Assembly (NCBI GenBank): GCA_023428695.1
Contig: JAEYWY010000015.1
Span: forward strand, 62,001 to 126,000
Source of the DNA: Bacteroidota bacterium
Lineage (GTDB): Bacteria; Bacteroidota; Bacteroidia; Cytophagales; Cyclobacteriaceae
Length of the DNA stretch: 64,000 bases
Direction: 5' to 3'
Below the pieces are notes generated by a model that made no database searches, had not been told where the DNA came from, and saw nothing but the letters and a program-made list of their open reading frames with translations. The position numbers and the translations under genes were made by a program. Below are positions 28,166-37,238 of this stretch, piece after piece. Every line of letters starts with the position of its first letter. Positions within the stretch are counted from its first letter, which is position 1.

Positions 28166-29509
28166 TTAATCAAGGTTGACGTCGTCGGATGGCTGGTGCG
28201 TAATGACCAAAATCTCCGTTGTTGAACCGGTGATCTTTGCATGTTCACTGATGCGCATTCCGACCACCCAAACAATCTTGCCGGCAGATTCGACAACGGT
28301 AACGGCAGCTTTTCGGTGCAACGGAGTCTTCTGATCAACCAAAAAGTCACTCACTTTTTTGCGCCCCGACATTCCCAATGGGAAAAAATAATCCCCGTCC
28401 TTCCAGGTCCTCCACGTAAGCGGAAAAGCAAGCGTTTTCAGATCGAGATGTGCCACATTCCTTTCCCCGGTAATTGTTGACTTACCAGCTGGTTCCATCC
28501 TAAATGCAAGTCCACATCCTTTCGCCTCGTAAACTCCTTTCGGTTGATCAATCACAACCAAAATCTCTTCCCTTGTCTGCAATTGATGCACAAACAATCT
28601 TCCGCGATCAACTACAAGTTCGTGGGTCGCGCTGCTAAAACGGCGACCTGACTGATGCGGCATTATCACTTTCTCACACTGATCGAAACCAAAGCCGTAT
28701 TCCTTGATTACTTCCCATAATAACACATCGGGAAATTTCACCGCCATCAACTGTGCCTGATCGATAACGATATCGCCACCATCGGCCTTCACCGCAGTGG
28801 CGGAAAAATCATCAATCATTCGTTGCGTGAAATAACGCGCTCCCCGAAGGCGGTGCAATGTTGACGGGATCGTTTCGTCAAGACCGGGGTTAATTTCCTT
28901 TAGCACAGGCAGTACCCGATGCCGGATCAGGTTACGACTATAATCCGTCGCAAAATTGCTCGCGTCATCCATCCACTTCACGTGATTCGCGAGCGCATAC
29001 GCTTCTATTGCATTACGCGATGCAAAAAGTAATGGCCGGATAATGTTGCCGTTTCTCACGGGAATTCCCGCAACACCATCGATACCCGTTCCGCGCGTAA
29101 GATTCAACAAGACCGTTTCAAGATTATCGGTAGCATGGTGGGCGGTTGCGAGAATGTTGTAGCCTTCCTTCGCCATCACGTCCCTGAAATACGCGTATCG
29201 AAGTTCGCGGGCGGCCACCTGAATGGAGAGTCCGTGTTCGTGGGCATAGTCAGCCGTACCAAACCGGTGTGAAAAAAACTTCAGTCCGCTGCGTTGGCAT
29301 GCCTCCGAAACAAAGGCCTCTTCTGCGTCCGATTCACTGCGAAGACCAAAGTTGCAGTGCACAACACCGGGTCTGTATCCCGCATCCAGGAAGAGGTGGA
29401 ACATCACCATGGAGTCGATACCTCCGCTGACAGCCAGTAGCACCTGGTCGAAGGAACGGCAGAGTTGGTGAGCACTAACGTGGTTCAAAAATTGCTGGAG
29501 CACGACCAA
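28166..29509 (-). CDS. tilS: tRNA(Ile)-lysidine synthetase
   Basis: A 447-residue enzyme that ligates lysine to C34 of tRNA-Ile(CAU), letting it read AUA. The PP-loop ATP motif SGGIDS is at 28-33, followed by VVHCNFGLR, FRDVMAKEGYNILATAHHATDN and RNLIRHRVLP, all standard for TilS. The C-terminal domain contains DYFFPLGMSGRKKVSDFLVD, the usual TilS_C segment. It is divergent from the OstA-like gene, with 32 bases between starts. Confidence 0.95.
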   Translation of the reverse strand: MVVLQQFLNHVSAHQLCRSFDQVLLAVSGGIDSMVMFHLFLDAGYRPGVVHCNFGLRSESDAEEAFVSEACQRSGLKFFSHRFGTADYAHEHGLSIQVAARELRYAYFRDVMAKEGYNILATAHHATDNLETVLLNLTRGTGIDGVAGIPVRNGNIIRPLLFASRNAIEAYALANHVKWMDDASNFATDYSRNLIRHRVLPVLKEINPGLDETIPSTLHRLRGARYFTQRMIDDFSATAVKADGGDIVIDQAQLMAVKFPDVLLWEVIKEYGFGFDQCEKVIMPHQSGRRFSSATHELVVDRGRLFVHQLQTREEILVVIDQPKGVYEAKGCGLAFRMEPAGKSTITGERNVAHLDLKTLAFPLTWRTWKDGDYFFPLGMSGRKKVSDFLVDQKTPLHRKAAVTVVESAGKIVWVVGMRISEHAKITGSTTEILVITHQPSDDVNLD

Positions 29510-29541
29510 AATTACGATTTTATGTAGCTTGCGGGAGAATT

Positions 29542-31158
29542 ATGCTTTTGAGCCTTCGTTTACAGTTTTTGTTTCGCCCCGTCGTTGGATATGCCAAATT
29601 CCTTGGGATACTGATTTCATTGACTATCAGCTTTTTCCTGATGGGAACAATCCCGGCCCTTGCCCAACGTACGGTTGATCTCAAAAAAGCCGACGTACTC
29701 AAAGGTGCGCGTTCCGCGGATGGTGAGCAGTTTCAGAGGCTGATTGGAAACGTTATCCTCGAACAACAGCAAACCACTATCTATTGTGATTCCGCCTATT
29801 TGTACAAGAAACGCAATTTTGTCGAAGCCTTTGGCAAAGTAAGGATAACGGAAGGCGATTCCCTTACCATCACCGGGAAGCGACTAGAGTACGATGGTAA
29901 CACGAAGGTGGCGAAGCTCAGACAAAACGTGGTCTTCACAAAACTTGCTACGGCGACGTTGTATACTGACTACCTGGATTTCGACCGCGTCGCCAACATG
30001 GCATATTACATTAATGGGGGTAAACTGGTCGACAGTATCAACGTATTGACTAGTCGCAAGGGTTACTACAACTCCACATCCAACATGGCGTCATTCAAAC
30101 GCAACGTCGTGGTAACCAATCCCGACTATACCATGACGTCCGACAGTCTGCAGTATAACTCCCGAACAAAGATTATCTACTTCCGGGCGCCAACCACCGT
30201 CGTGAACAGAGACAGCAGTACGTTCGTGTACAACTCCGGAGAGTATGACACACGAACAAAGCAATCGTTGCTTGACCTCGGTTCCGGAGAATCGCAGGAC
30301 TATAAGATCAAAAGCGAAGACTTCTTTCTGGACGACCTGAGAAAGATTTACAAGTTGCGCGGCAACGTGGTCATGACCTCCAAGAAAGAGAACATGATCA
30401 TTTACGGGCAGGCGGCGGACTATTTTAAATACAAAGGGATATCCAAGGTTTACAATAATGCCTACGTTGCAAAAATCACGGCCAACAACGATACGTTGTT
30501 CATGACTGCCGACACATTGGTTTCGATCGAAAGTGAAGATCCTGCAAAGAAGCGGCTGCTTGCATACAACAATGTGAAGATATTCAAGGGCGATATGCAG
30601 GGCCTGGCGGATTCGGTGGAGTACCGTCAGGCGGATTCGCTCATCTTTATGTATCGGGATCCGATCTTATGGTCGGAAGGAAATCAGATGACTGCCGACT
30701 CCATCCGCATGGTGATTCGTAACAACACCATCGATCGTATCTTCCTCGATGTAAACAGTTTTGTGATCTCGCGCGATACGTTGTTCAATTATAATCAGAT
30801 CAAAGGCCGAAGGATGGAGGCCGAGTTCAGGAACGGCAACATCGATCGCGTGTATGTACTCGGAAATGGGGAGAGTCTGTTTTTTGCGCTGGAGGAAAAC
30901 AAGAAAGATTCGGTGTCGACGGCAATGGGAATGAACAAAATCATCTGCAGCCGGATCACCATACGCTTTGTCGAGGGGAAAGTGAACAACATGAGTTTCT
31001 ATGTGCGACCCGACGCCCATTTTATACCCCCACATGAGTTACAGGAGGATCAGAAAGTGCTTCCGGGCTTTGAATGGCGTGACAGTGAGAAACCGACCCG
31101 GAAAGACGTTGTAAAAAAGCAAAAAGAGTCCCCTTTGGTTGAGCGCAAACGTTTGTGA
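29542..31158 (+). CDS. OstA/LptA-like envelope protein
   Basis: A 538-residue exported protein; a hydrophobic signal segment lies at about 20-42 (LGILISLTISFFLMGTIPALAQ), after which mature sequence begins. The body consists of repeated short beta-jellyroll strands of the OstA-like family: LIGNVILEQQQTTIYCDSAY, KLRQNVVFTKLATATLYTDY, and later YKLRGNVVMTSKKENMIIYG. Bacteroidota OstA-like proteins are longer than E. coli LptA and are thought to serve lipopolysaccharide transport to the outer membrane. The tail (about 505-538) is basic and charged. Confidence 0.88.
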   Translation: MLLSLRLQFLFRPVVGYAKFLGILISLTISFFLMGTIPALAQRTVDLKKADVLKGARSADGEQFQRLIGNVILEQQQTTIYCDSAYLYKKRNFVEAFGKVRITEGDSLTITGKRLEYDGNTKVAKLRQNVVFTKLATATLYTDYLDFDRVANMAYYINGGKLVDSINVLTSRKGYYNSTSNMASFKRNVVVTNPDYTMTSDSLQYNSRTKIIYFRAPTTVVNRDSSTFVYNSGEYDTRTKQSLLDLGSGESQDYKIKSEDFFLDDLRKIYKLRGNVVMTSKKENMIIYGQAADYFKYKGISKVYNNAYVAKITANNDTLFMTADTLVSIESEDPAKKRLLAYNNVKIFKGDMQGLADSVEYRQADSLIFMYRDPILWSEGNQMTADSIRMVIRNNTIDRIFLDVNSFVISRDTLFNYNQIKGRRMEAEFRNGNIDRVYVLGNGESLFFALEENKKDSVSTAMGMNKIICSRITIRFVEGKVNNMSFYVRPDAHFIPPHELQEDQKVLPGFEWRDSEKPTRKDVVKKQKESPLVERKRL

Positions 31159-31247
31159 TACCTTTTTCGTGCCGCTCAACGAAAAAACTGCGCTCGTATT
31201 ATGGAAATTCTGCGTAAAAGTTTAAATTTTGTGATTCTGAAACGTGT

Positions 31248-31955
31248 ATGCGGAAAATTCCTCTGTTGGGCCTCTTATTTTTCCTATGGCTGGGTGCCAC
31301 TGCTCAGACATTTGAGGTTTCCAACCTGACAGAGAATTACAAAGGAACGATCGGAGACGTCGTTAAAGCCCCCGTCCGACTGCGCAACCTGACCGAAAAA
31401 CCAATCACGCTGGTTATCAGAAAACTCAGCCAACAGATTGGAAGTACACAAAAGAATTTCTTCTGCATCGATAACGACTGCCTGGACGAGCGTGTTGAAG
31501 ACTACACCATTCGCCTCGAGCCAGGCCAGACACTGAATACCTTGCAAATCGCCCTCGAAGGCGGGTTGGTTCCCGGCGTAAGCACGATGCGCTACATCAT
31601 CTTCTCACGCTCCAATCCTGCCCATTCGATGGAATTTGACCTGAACTTCTCAATCGAAGAACGCCTCGAAAAGAATACGATTTATGCGTCCCGGGCAATC
31701 ACTGTCAAGGATGTTTATCCTAACCCGGCAGCTGACCACGCGAACGTCGACTACCAACTGACAAGCGACAGGACTAAGGCAAAAATCAGACTTCATAACC
31801 TGCTGGGAAATATAATTGGTGAATACGACCTGAGTTCTATGGAAACCCGGCTCCGGATAAGCACCGCCGAACTCAGTGCAGGGATTTACTTTTATACCCT
31901 TTACGTTGATAACGAAAGCGTTCTGACGCGGAAGTTAATTGTCAAGAAAGAATAA
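31248..31955 (+). CDS. Small T9SS type A sorting domain protein
   Basis: A 235-residue secreted protein with signal peptide MRKIPLLGLLFFLWLGATAQ. The central region (about 22-145) is a beta-rich domain of unknown family with one close Cys pair (FFCIDNDCLDE). The end from about 157 is a type A C-terminal signal for the type IX secretion system: VYPNPAADHANVDYQL, IRLHNLLGNIIGEYDL, then GIYFYTLYVDNESVLTRKLI. It should be exported through the T9SS and possibly anchored at the surface. Alternatively it may be a periplasmic partner with a related fold, which I consider less likely. Confidence 0.82.
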   Translation: MRKIPLLGLLFFLWLGATAQTFEVSNLTENYKGTIGDVVKAPVRLRNLTEKPITLVIRKLSQQIGSTQKNFFCIDNDCLDERVEDYTIRLEPGQTLNTLQIALEGGLVPGVSTMRYIIFSRSNPAHSMEFDLNFSIEERLEKNTIYASRAITVKDVYPNPAADHANVDYQLTSDRTKAKIRLHNLLGNIIGEYDLSSMETRLRISTAELSAGIYFYTLYVDNESVLTRKLIVKKE

Positions 31956-31987
31956 ACTTTTTCCCCTCCTGCGACATCCTAACCGTG

Positions 31988-32005
31988 CGGGTCTCCCGTT
32001 TTTTT
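31988..32005 (+). terminator. Possible weak terminator before bamD
   Basis: CGGG-TCT-CCCG (31988-31998) followed by seven T. The stem has only four pairs, so it would be a weak stop. The T-run also overlaps the -33 element of the bamD promoter. Confidence 0.35.
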
Positions 32006-32032
32006 GATATCACGGGTTAAGTATTATATTTG
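32003..32032 (+). promoter_or_regulatory. Promoter of the bamD operon, giving a leaderless message
   Basis: TTTG (32003-32006) and TATATTTG (32025-32032) match the Bacteroidota consensus with an 18-base spacer. The predicted start of transcription falls within a few bases of the ATG at 32040, so the message has almost no leader. Confidence 0.75.
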
Positions 32033-32039
32033 CGGGCTT

Positions 32040-32843
32040 ATGCGCAGCGGAATAGTCTATTTAAGTATTGTTGTCCTCATTTTTGTCTCGGTTTCCTGCG
32101 GGAAATTCAGGAAAATTGAAAAAAGCTCTGACTGGCGGGTCAAATACGAAGCCGCTCTGAACTACTACAACAAGCAGGATTATTACCGGGCATCGGTGTT
32201 GTTTGAACAGGTGCTTCCCATTGTAAGGGGGCTTCCTGAAGGCGAAAAAGTGCAGTTCTACCTGGCGTATTGCCAGTATTATGATAAGCTGTATCTGCTT
32301 GCCTCCGAGCAATTCCGGACCTTTTACGAGACCTATGGGCGGAGTACACTGGCGGAAGAAGCCCGCTTTATGTATGCGTATTCGAAGTTTGCGGGCGCGC
32401 CCCGGTCAAGTCTGGATCAGACGAACAGTATTGAAGCTATGGGCGCCATGCAGGAATTCCTTAACCGGTATCCGACAAGCAAATTCCGCGACCAGGCAGT
32501 GGACGTGATCTTCACGACGCAGGCGAAACTGGAACAAAAAGGCTTCGCCAATGCGTATCAGTATTACAAGATGCGTCAGTATACGGCTGCCATTGTTGCG
32601 CTGAATAACTTCGTTGATAATTTTCCGGACTCGCGATATGTTGAAGAGGCGCGCTTTCTGGTCGTAGATGCCGAGTTCCGGCTCGCAGAAGTAAGTATCC
32701 GCTCAAAGCAGAACGAACGCTACCGGGCCGTTGTTGAACACTACAAGGAGTTCATCGACCGGTATCCGGAAAGCAAGTTCCTTCGTGATGCGGAAAAACT
32801 GTACGCACAAAGCCTTGAAAAATTAAGAAACACTAATTCGTAA
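32040..32843 (+). CDS. bamD: Outer-membrane assembly lipoprotein BamD
   Basis: A 267-residue lipoprotein from the ATG at 32040; the longer TTG reading from 32004 lies in the promoter. The leader ends in VSVSC (lipobox). Five TPR-like helix pairs follow, e.g. YEAALNYYNKQDYYRASVLF and AIVALNNFVDNFPDSRYVEE, and FIDRYPESKFLRDAEKLYAQ. BamD is the essential partner of BamA in inserting beta-barrel proteins such as the SusC receptors. It is the first gene of a six-gene operon ending in recN. Confidence 0.92.
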   Translation: MRSGIVYLSIVVLIFVSVSCGKFRKIEKSSDWRVKYEAALNYYNKQDYYRASVLFEQVLPIVRGLPEGEKVQFYLAYCQYYDKLYLLASEQFRTFYETYGRSTLAEEARFMYAYSKFAGAPRSSLDQTNSIEAMGAMQEFLNRYPTSKFRDQAVDVIFTTQAKLEQKGFANAYQYYKMRQYTAAIVALNNFVDNFPDSRYVEEARFLVVDAEFRLAEVSIRSKQNERYRAVVEHYKEFIDRYPESKFLRDAEKLYAQSLEKLRNTNS

Positions 32844-32849
32844 ATAAAT

Positions 32850-33179
32850 ATGGCAATTCAATCCTCAATCATTACCCGCGATATTGAAAAGATCGCAGCT
32901 CCGACCGGTAACATCTATGAGTCGGTGGTGATCATTTCCAGGCGCGCACGCCAGATCGCGGTAAATATGAAAGAAGAACTTAATAACAAGCTCGCTGAGT
33001 TTGCCACCACGGTTGACAACCTGGAAGAAGTATTTGAAAACCGCGAGCAGATCGAGATCTCGAAGTTCTACGAACGCATGCCGAAGCCGACGAATACGGC
33101 TACCGATGAATTCCTCGAAGGTGCACTTTCTTACAGAATGCGCAGCGAGAGCGAAGGCGACGGCAAGCAAGATGTGTAA
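32850..33179 (+). CDS. rpoZ: RNA polymerase omega-like subunit (RpoZ/Rpb6)
   Basis: A 109-residue protein six bases after bamD. It has the Bacteroidota omega pattern: NIYESVVIISRRARQIAVNM, then a helical stretch with ELNNKLAEF, matching the Rpb6/omega fold that clamps the beta-prime subunit. The C-terminal ERMPKPTNTATDEFLEGALS is typical of this phylum. The linkage bamD-rpoZ-coaBC is conserved in Bacteroidota, which supports the call. Confidence 0.9.
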   Translation: MAIQSSIITRDIEKIAAPTGNIYESVVIISRRARQIAVNMKEELNNKLAEFATTVDNLEEVFENREQIEISKFYERMPKPTNTATDEFLEGALSYRMRSESEGDGKQDV

Positions 33180-33197
33180 TTTCCTTTCCCGCTGCTC

Positions 33198-34400
33198 ATG
33201 CTTAGGAGCAAAAAAATCTTGCTGGGTGTAACAGGAAGTATCGCGGCGTACAAGTCCGCGCTCCTGACCCGACTTCTTGTAAAAGCCGGAGCCGAAGTGA
33301 AAGTCGTAATGACTCCTTCGGCTCACGCTTTTATAACTCCCCTCACACTATCCACACTATCGAAAAATCCGGCACTCACGGAATTCGTCAGGGATGATCG
33401 CGGCCAGTGGAACAACCACGTTGAACTTGGTCTATGGGCAGATGCGATGGTGATAGCTCCGGCCTCCGCGAATACGCTTGCCAAAATGGCCAACGGTTTG
33501 TGTGACAATCTTCTGATGGCGACGTATCTGTCAGCACGATGCCCCGTGTACGTTGCACCTGCGATGGATCTTGATATGCTGCAACATCCGGCGACAAAAG
33601 CCAATCTCGAAACGATTCGTTCATACGGAAACGTCATTATCGATGCAACGCATGGAGAACTTGCAAGTGGATTGATTGGCCAGGGTCGTATGGCGGAACC
33701 TGAAGAGATCGTTGAGTTCCTGAATCAGCGTTTGGGCCGCAAGCGCCGGCTCGAAGGAAAACGTGTACTTGTAACGGCCGGGCCAACATACGAATCGATT
33801 GATCCGGTGCGGTTTATCGGCAACCATTCAAGTGGAAAGATGGGTTTTGCCATCGCCGAAGCACTCGCCGATGAAGGAGCTACCGTCCAACTCGTTGCCG
33901 GACCCACGCAGCAACATACCAATCACCCCGGTATCAACGTTAGTCACGTAACGGGTGCCGATGAAATGTTCAAGGTATGTTCAGATTTGTTTGCGAATAC
34001 TGACATCGCAGTACTGGCCGCCGCTGTTGCCGACTACAAACCGGCAGTTGTATCGAAACAAAAGATCAAGAAGAACGGCGAAAGTCTGAAACTTGAGCTT
34101 ACGAGAACCCCGGACATTGCGGCGTCGCTTGGAAAACTGAAACACAACGGTCAGGTTATTGTTGGATTTGCGCTGGAGACAGAACAGGAAAAAGATAACG
34201 CGTTAAAGAAACTTGAGACCAAGAATTTTGATCTGATTGTTCTCAACTCATTGAATGACGCTGGTGCCGGTTTCGGTGTCGATACGAACAAGGTCACAAT
34301 CATTAACCGGAAGAAGGAGTTCAAGGCATTTGAACTCAAAAGCAAAAAACAGGTAGCACACGACATCGTTGAAGAAATAATTGCAACGACACATGGGTAG
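33198..34400 (+). CDS. coaBC: CoaBC: phosphopantothenoylcysteine synthetase/decarboxylase
   Basis: A 400-residue bifunctional enzyme of coenzyme A synthesis. The N-terminal flavoprotein (CoaC, about 1-185) shows GVTGSIAAYKSA, the catalytic-His region WNNHVELGLWADAMVIAPAS and the substrate clamp YVAPAMDLDMLQHPATKANL. The C-terminal CoaB part (about 190-400) has VLVTAGPTYESIDPVRFIGN, HSSGKMGFAIAEALADEGA and AAAVADYKP, with VGFALETEQE near the end. Its 3' end overlaps the next gene by 8 bases. Confidence 0.95.
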   Translation: MLRSKKILLGVTGSIAAYKSALLTRLLVKAGAEVKVVMTPSAHAFITPLTLSTLSKNPALTEFVRDDRGQWNNHVELGLWADAMVIAPASANTLAKMANGLCDNLLMATYLSARCPVYVAPAMDLDMLQHPATKANLETIRSYGNVIIDATHGELASGLIGQGRMAEPEEIVEFLNQRLGRKRRLEGKRVLVTAGPTYESIDPVRFIGNHSSGKMGFAIAEALADEGATVQLVAGPTQQHTNHPGINVSHVTGADEMFKVCSDLFANTDIAVLAAAVADYKPAVVSKQKIKKNGESLKLELTRTPDIAASLGKLKHNGQVIVGFALETEQEKDNALKKLETKNFDLIVLNSLNDAGAGFGVDTNKVTIINRKKEFKAFELKSKKQVAHDIVEEIIATTHG

Positions 34401-35289
34401 GTATTTTTTTCTGACAATACTGTTATTACTCTCCATTGCAGGCGCTGCGCAGGAACTTAACTGCAGCGTTAACATCAATGCTACCCAGATTCAGACGTCA
34501 GACCGAAATATATTCCGCGACATGAAGCAGGCTATCGAGCAGTTCATGAATACGCGTAAGTGGTCGAACGATAGTTACAGGCCGCACGAAAAGATCGCCT
34601 GCAATATGTTGATCACAATTACGAAGATGCCGTCGATCGGGAACTTCACGGCCTCGGTGCAGATACAGTCGGCGCGTCCTGTTTACAATACCAATTACTC
34701 CAGTCTCGTGTTTAATTTCGCCGACCGCGACTGGGAATTCGAATACATTGAGTCGCTTCCGCTTGAATTTAATGACAACGCGTTTACCAGCAACCTCACT
34801 TCGATGCTTGCATTTTACGCGTACATGATTCTTGGAATAGATTATGATACGTTCAGCGAACTTGGTGGTACACCCTACTACCAGCGCGCACAACAGGTTG
34901 TGATCGCCGCGCAGAATAGTGGTCACACGGGATGGACACCCCTTGGCAGCAACCGGAACCGCTACTGGATTTCCGAAAATTACAACAATACCCAGATGGT
35001 CGACCTGCGCAAGGCATTGTACAGCTACCACCGACTGGCGCTCGATAATTTTGAAGCCAAACCAGACGAAGGTCGCGAAACCATCCTTAAGGCGCTGCGC
35101 GACATCAGAAAGCTGCGCGACATCAATCCAAACGCCATCATCCTGGTCAGTTTCTTCGACGCCAAAGGAAAAGAGCTTGCCGATATCTTTTCAACGGGCA
35201 ACCTCCAGGCACGGCGAGAGGCCTATGACATCATGACGACCATCGACCCATCCAACCGTTCGATGTACGAAAAAATGATCCGGAATTAG
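34393..35289 (+). CDS. DUF4835 family exported protein (PorD-like)
   Basis: A 298-residue protein from the ATG at 34393, overlapping coaBC by 8 bases; a TTG four codons upstream is less likely. A signal peptide ends near GAAQ. The mature part begins ELNCSVNINATQIQTSD, with RPVYNTNYSSLVFNFADRDW and LTSMLAFYAYMILGIDYDTF, which is the DUF4835 family. As far as I recall, some annotation pipelines name this family PorD and link it to the type IX secretion system, but its role is not well defined. Position between coaBC and recN is conserved in the phylum. Confidence 0.88.
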   Translation: MGRYFFLTILLLLSIAGAAQELNCSVNINATQIQTSDRNIFRDMKQAIEQFMNTRKWSNDSYRPHEKIACNMLITITKMPSIGNFTASVQIQSARPVYNTNYSSLVFNFADRDWEFEYIESLPLEFNDNAFTSNLTSMLAFYAYMILGIDYDTFSELGGTPYYQRAQQVVIAAQNSGHTGWTPLGSNRNRYWISENYNNTQMVDLRKALYSYHRLALDNFEAKPDEGRETILKALRDIRKLRDINPNAIILVSFFDAKGKELADIFSTGNLQARREAYDIMTTIDPSNRSMYEKMIRN

Positions 35290-35361
35290 GCAATCCGTTT
35301 CCCCGGACTTGCGTGGTACCATTCCATTAACCAGATTTACCATTCCCATTTTACCACGGCC

Positions 35362-35586
35362 ATGAGCATACGCCAGATTCGCATTAGTTCTCAGGAAACC
35401 ATTCGCACGAGGATCAGCGAATTCAAAGGCAAAACCATCCAGGTTGTACTGGGAAACAGCGTCGCCACAACCGGTATCTTAAAGGACGTGGATGAGAATG
35501 GAATCCTGTTGGAAAACCGGCGTCTGAAACAGAACCGGTATCCATTCAGTGATATCGCGGAAATTTACTTTGACCAGGTTGTCTGA
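35362..35586 (+). CDS. Small Sm-like (LSm/RimP-C-like) protein, unknown function
   Basis: A 74-residue cytoplasmic protein between DUF4835 and recN. The stretch from about 18 to 74 (FKGKTIQVVLGNSVATTGIL, then DENGILLENRRLKQN and PFSDIAEIYF) has the strand order of an Sm-like barrel: GK-x-hydrophobic strand, a GxL turn, a DxxGIxLE strand, and a final I-x-x-I strand. The pattern is similar to the C-terminal domain of RimP and to Hfq-like proteins. The similarity is by eye only. Its stop TGA shares one base with the recN ATG, so the two are translationally coupled. Confidence 0.7.
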   Translation: MSIRQIRISSQETIRTRISEFKGKTIQVVLGNSVATTGILKDVDENGILLENRRLKQNRYPFSDIAEIYFDQVV

Positions 35587-37238
35587 TGCTTAAACATCTT
35601 CTCATAAAGAACTATGCGCTGATCCGGCACCTGGAGCTTACACCCTCGCCTTCGCTCAATGTTATTACAGGCGAAACCGGTGCGGGTAAATCGATCATGC
35701 TTGGTGCCCTTGGCCTGTTACTTGGAAATCGTTCGGATACAAAAGTGCTTTGGGATGAAAATGAAAAATGTGTCACCGAAGGGACGTTCTGCATCCGCGA
35801 CTATAAACTGAAATCATTTTTCAAGTCAGAGGATTTGGACTATGATGAAACCACCGTGCTCAGACGTGAAATAAGTCCGGGTGGAAAGTCACGTGCGTTC
35901 ATCAATGACACACCTGTCACACTCGATGTAATGAAACGGCTGGGCACGCAGTTGATGGATATCCACTCCCAACATGAAACACTTCAGCTTGGCAATCATC
36001 AGTTTCAGCTGCACCTCATTGATTCATTTTCAGGTAATGAAAAACTGCGCGACGAGTACGTTAACGCGTGGACGTCATTTCAACAGGCGAAACAACATTT
36101 TGAAACGTTGCAATCGCAGGCAGAGACACTGAGACAGGAGGCTGACTTCATTAAATTCCAGCTCGACGAAATGCGGCAGGCTGCATTGCGCGAAGGTGAG
36201 CAGGAAGAACTTGAACAGGAACTTAAGGTTCGCGAACACGCTGAGGAAATAAAATCGCGACTAACCGGAATTCTCGACCTGCTGTCGCGTTCCGACTTTT
36301 CGCTCACTGGCGGGTTAGGCGAAATACGATCACATCTGCAGACAATTGCGTCATATTCTGATAACTATTCGGCAATCTTTAACCGGGTTGAGAGCCTTAA
36401 AATAGAGCTCGATGACATCACACATGAGCTTGAACGCGAAGAGGAGAACGTTGAATTTGATCCTCAAAGACTACAGTTCGTGCAGGAAAGACTGAGTACT
36501 ATTTACAGGTTGCTTAAGAAACATCGCCTCGCAACGGTTGAAGAGCTTCTCACGCTTCAACAAACGCTGGAAGAAAAAGATTCGCTGACCTCGAACCTCG
36601 ATGAGGCCCTTGATAAATCGGCTTCCGCATTACGTGATGCTGAAAATAAACTCAAAGAAAGAGCTGCGCAACTACGCACATCGCGGATGAAAACGACACA
36701 GCCACTCTCCAGGCAATTGATTGGACTGTTGAAGGAGCTCGGCATTCCCGAAGCATCCGTTCAAATTGTTATTGACGAAACAGAACCCGGACCAACCGGA
36801 ACGGATCGTCCGGAAATCTTATTCAGTGCAAACAAAGGCATCGCGCTTCGTCCCCTGGCACAAGTCGCGTCGGGTGGTGAATTCTCTCGCGTTATGTTTG
36901 GTATCAAGTACATCATGACGGAAAAGACCGCCATGCCAACGCTCGTGCTGGACGAAATCGATAGTGGTATCTCCGGTGAGATTGCCATCAAACTGGGAAG
37001 TATGATGAAAGCGATGTCGGCGCGGCACCAGATCATTACGATAAGTCACCTGCCCCAGATCGCCGCAAAAGGTGACGCGCACTATTTTGTATATAAGGAT
37101 AACTCCGCATCGAAGACGGTAAGTGCAATCAAACCACTCACGGGCAATGAACGTATCGAAGAGATCGCCAAAATGATTGGTGGAGCCAATCCTTCACGCG
37201 TCGCGTTGCAGAATGCAAAGGAACTCCTGACTTTGTAA
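35586..37238 (+). CDS. recN: DNA repair protein RecN
   Basis: A 550-residue SMC-like ATPase acting in double-strand break repair. The N-terminal Walker A is ITGETGAGKSIMLGALGLL (about 29-47), with SGGKSRAFINDTPV-type segment (SPGGKSRAFINDTPVTLDVM) and DIHSQHE. A coiled-coil middle follows (about 165-375), and the C-terminal signature and Walker B are LAQVASGGEFSRVMFGIKYI and PTLVLDEIDSGISGEIA. It ends the bamD-to-recN operon. Confidence 0.96.
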   Translation: MLKHLLIKNYALIRHLELTPSPSLNVITGETGAGKSIMLGALGLLLGNRSDTKVLWDENEKCVTEGTFCIRDYKLKSFFKSEDLDYDETTVLRREISPGGKSRAFINDTPVTLDVMKRLGTQLMDIHSQHETLQLGNHQFQLHLIDSFSGNEKLRDEYVNAWTSFQQAKQHFETLQSQAETLRQEADFIKFQLDEMRQAALREGEQEELEQELKVREHAEEIKSRLTGILDLLSRSDFSLTGGLGEIRSHLQTIASYSDNYSAIFNRVESLKIELDDITHELEREEENVEFDPQRLQFVQERLSTIYRLLKKHRLATVEELLTLQQTLEEKDSLTSNLDEALDKSASALRDAENKLKERAAQLRTSRMKTTQPLSRQLIGLLKELGIPEASVQIVIDETEPGPTGTDRPEILFSANKGIALRPLAQVASGGEFSRVMFGIKYIMTEKTAMPTLVLDEIDSGISGEIAIKLGSMMKAMSARHQIITISHLPQIAAKGDAHYFVYKDNSASKTVSAIKPLTGNERIEEIAKMIGGANPSRVALQNAKELLTL

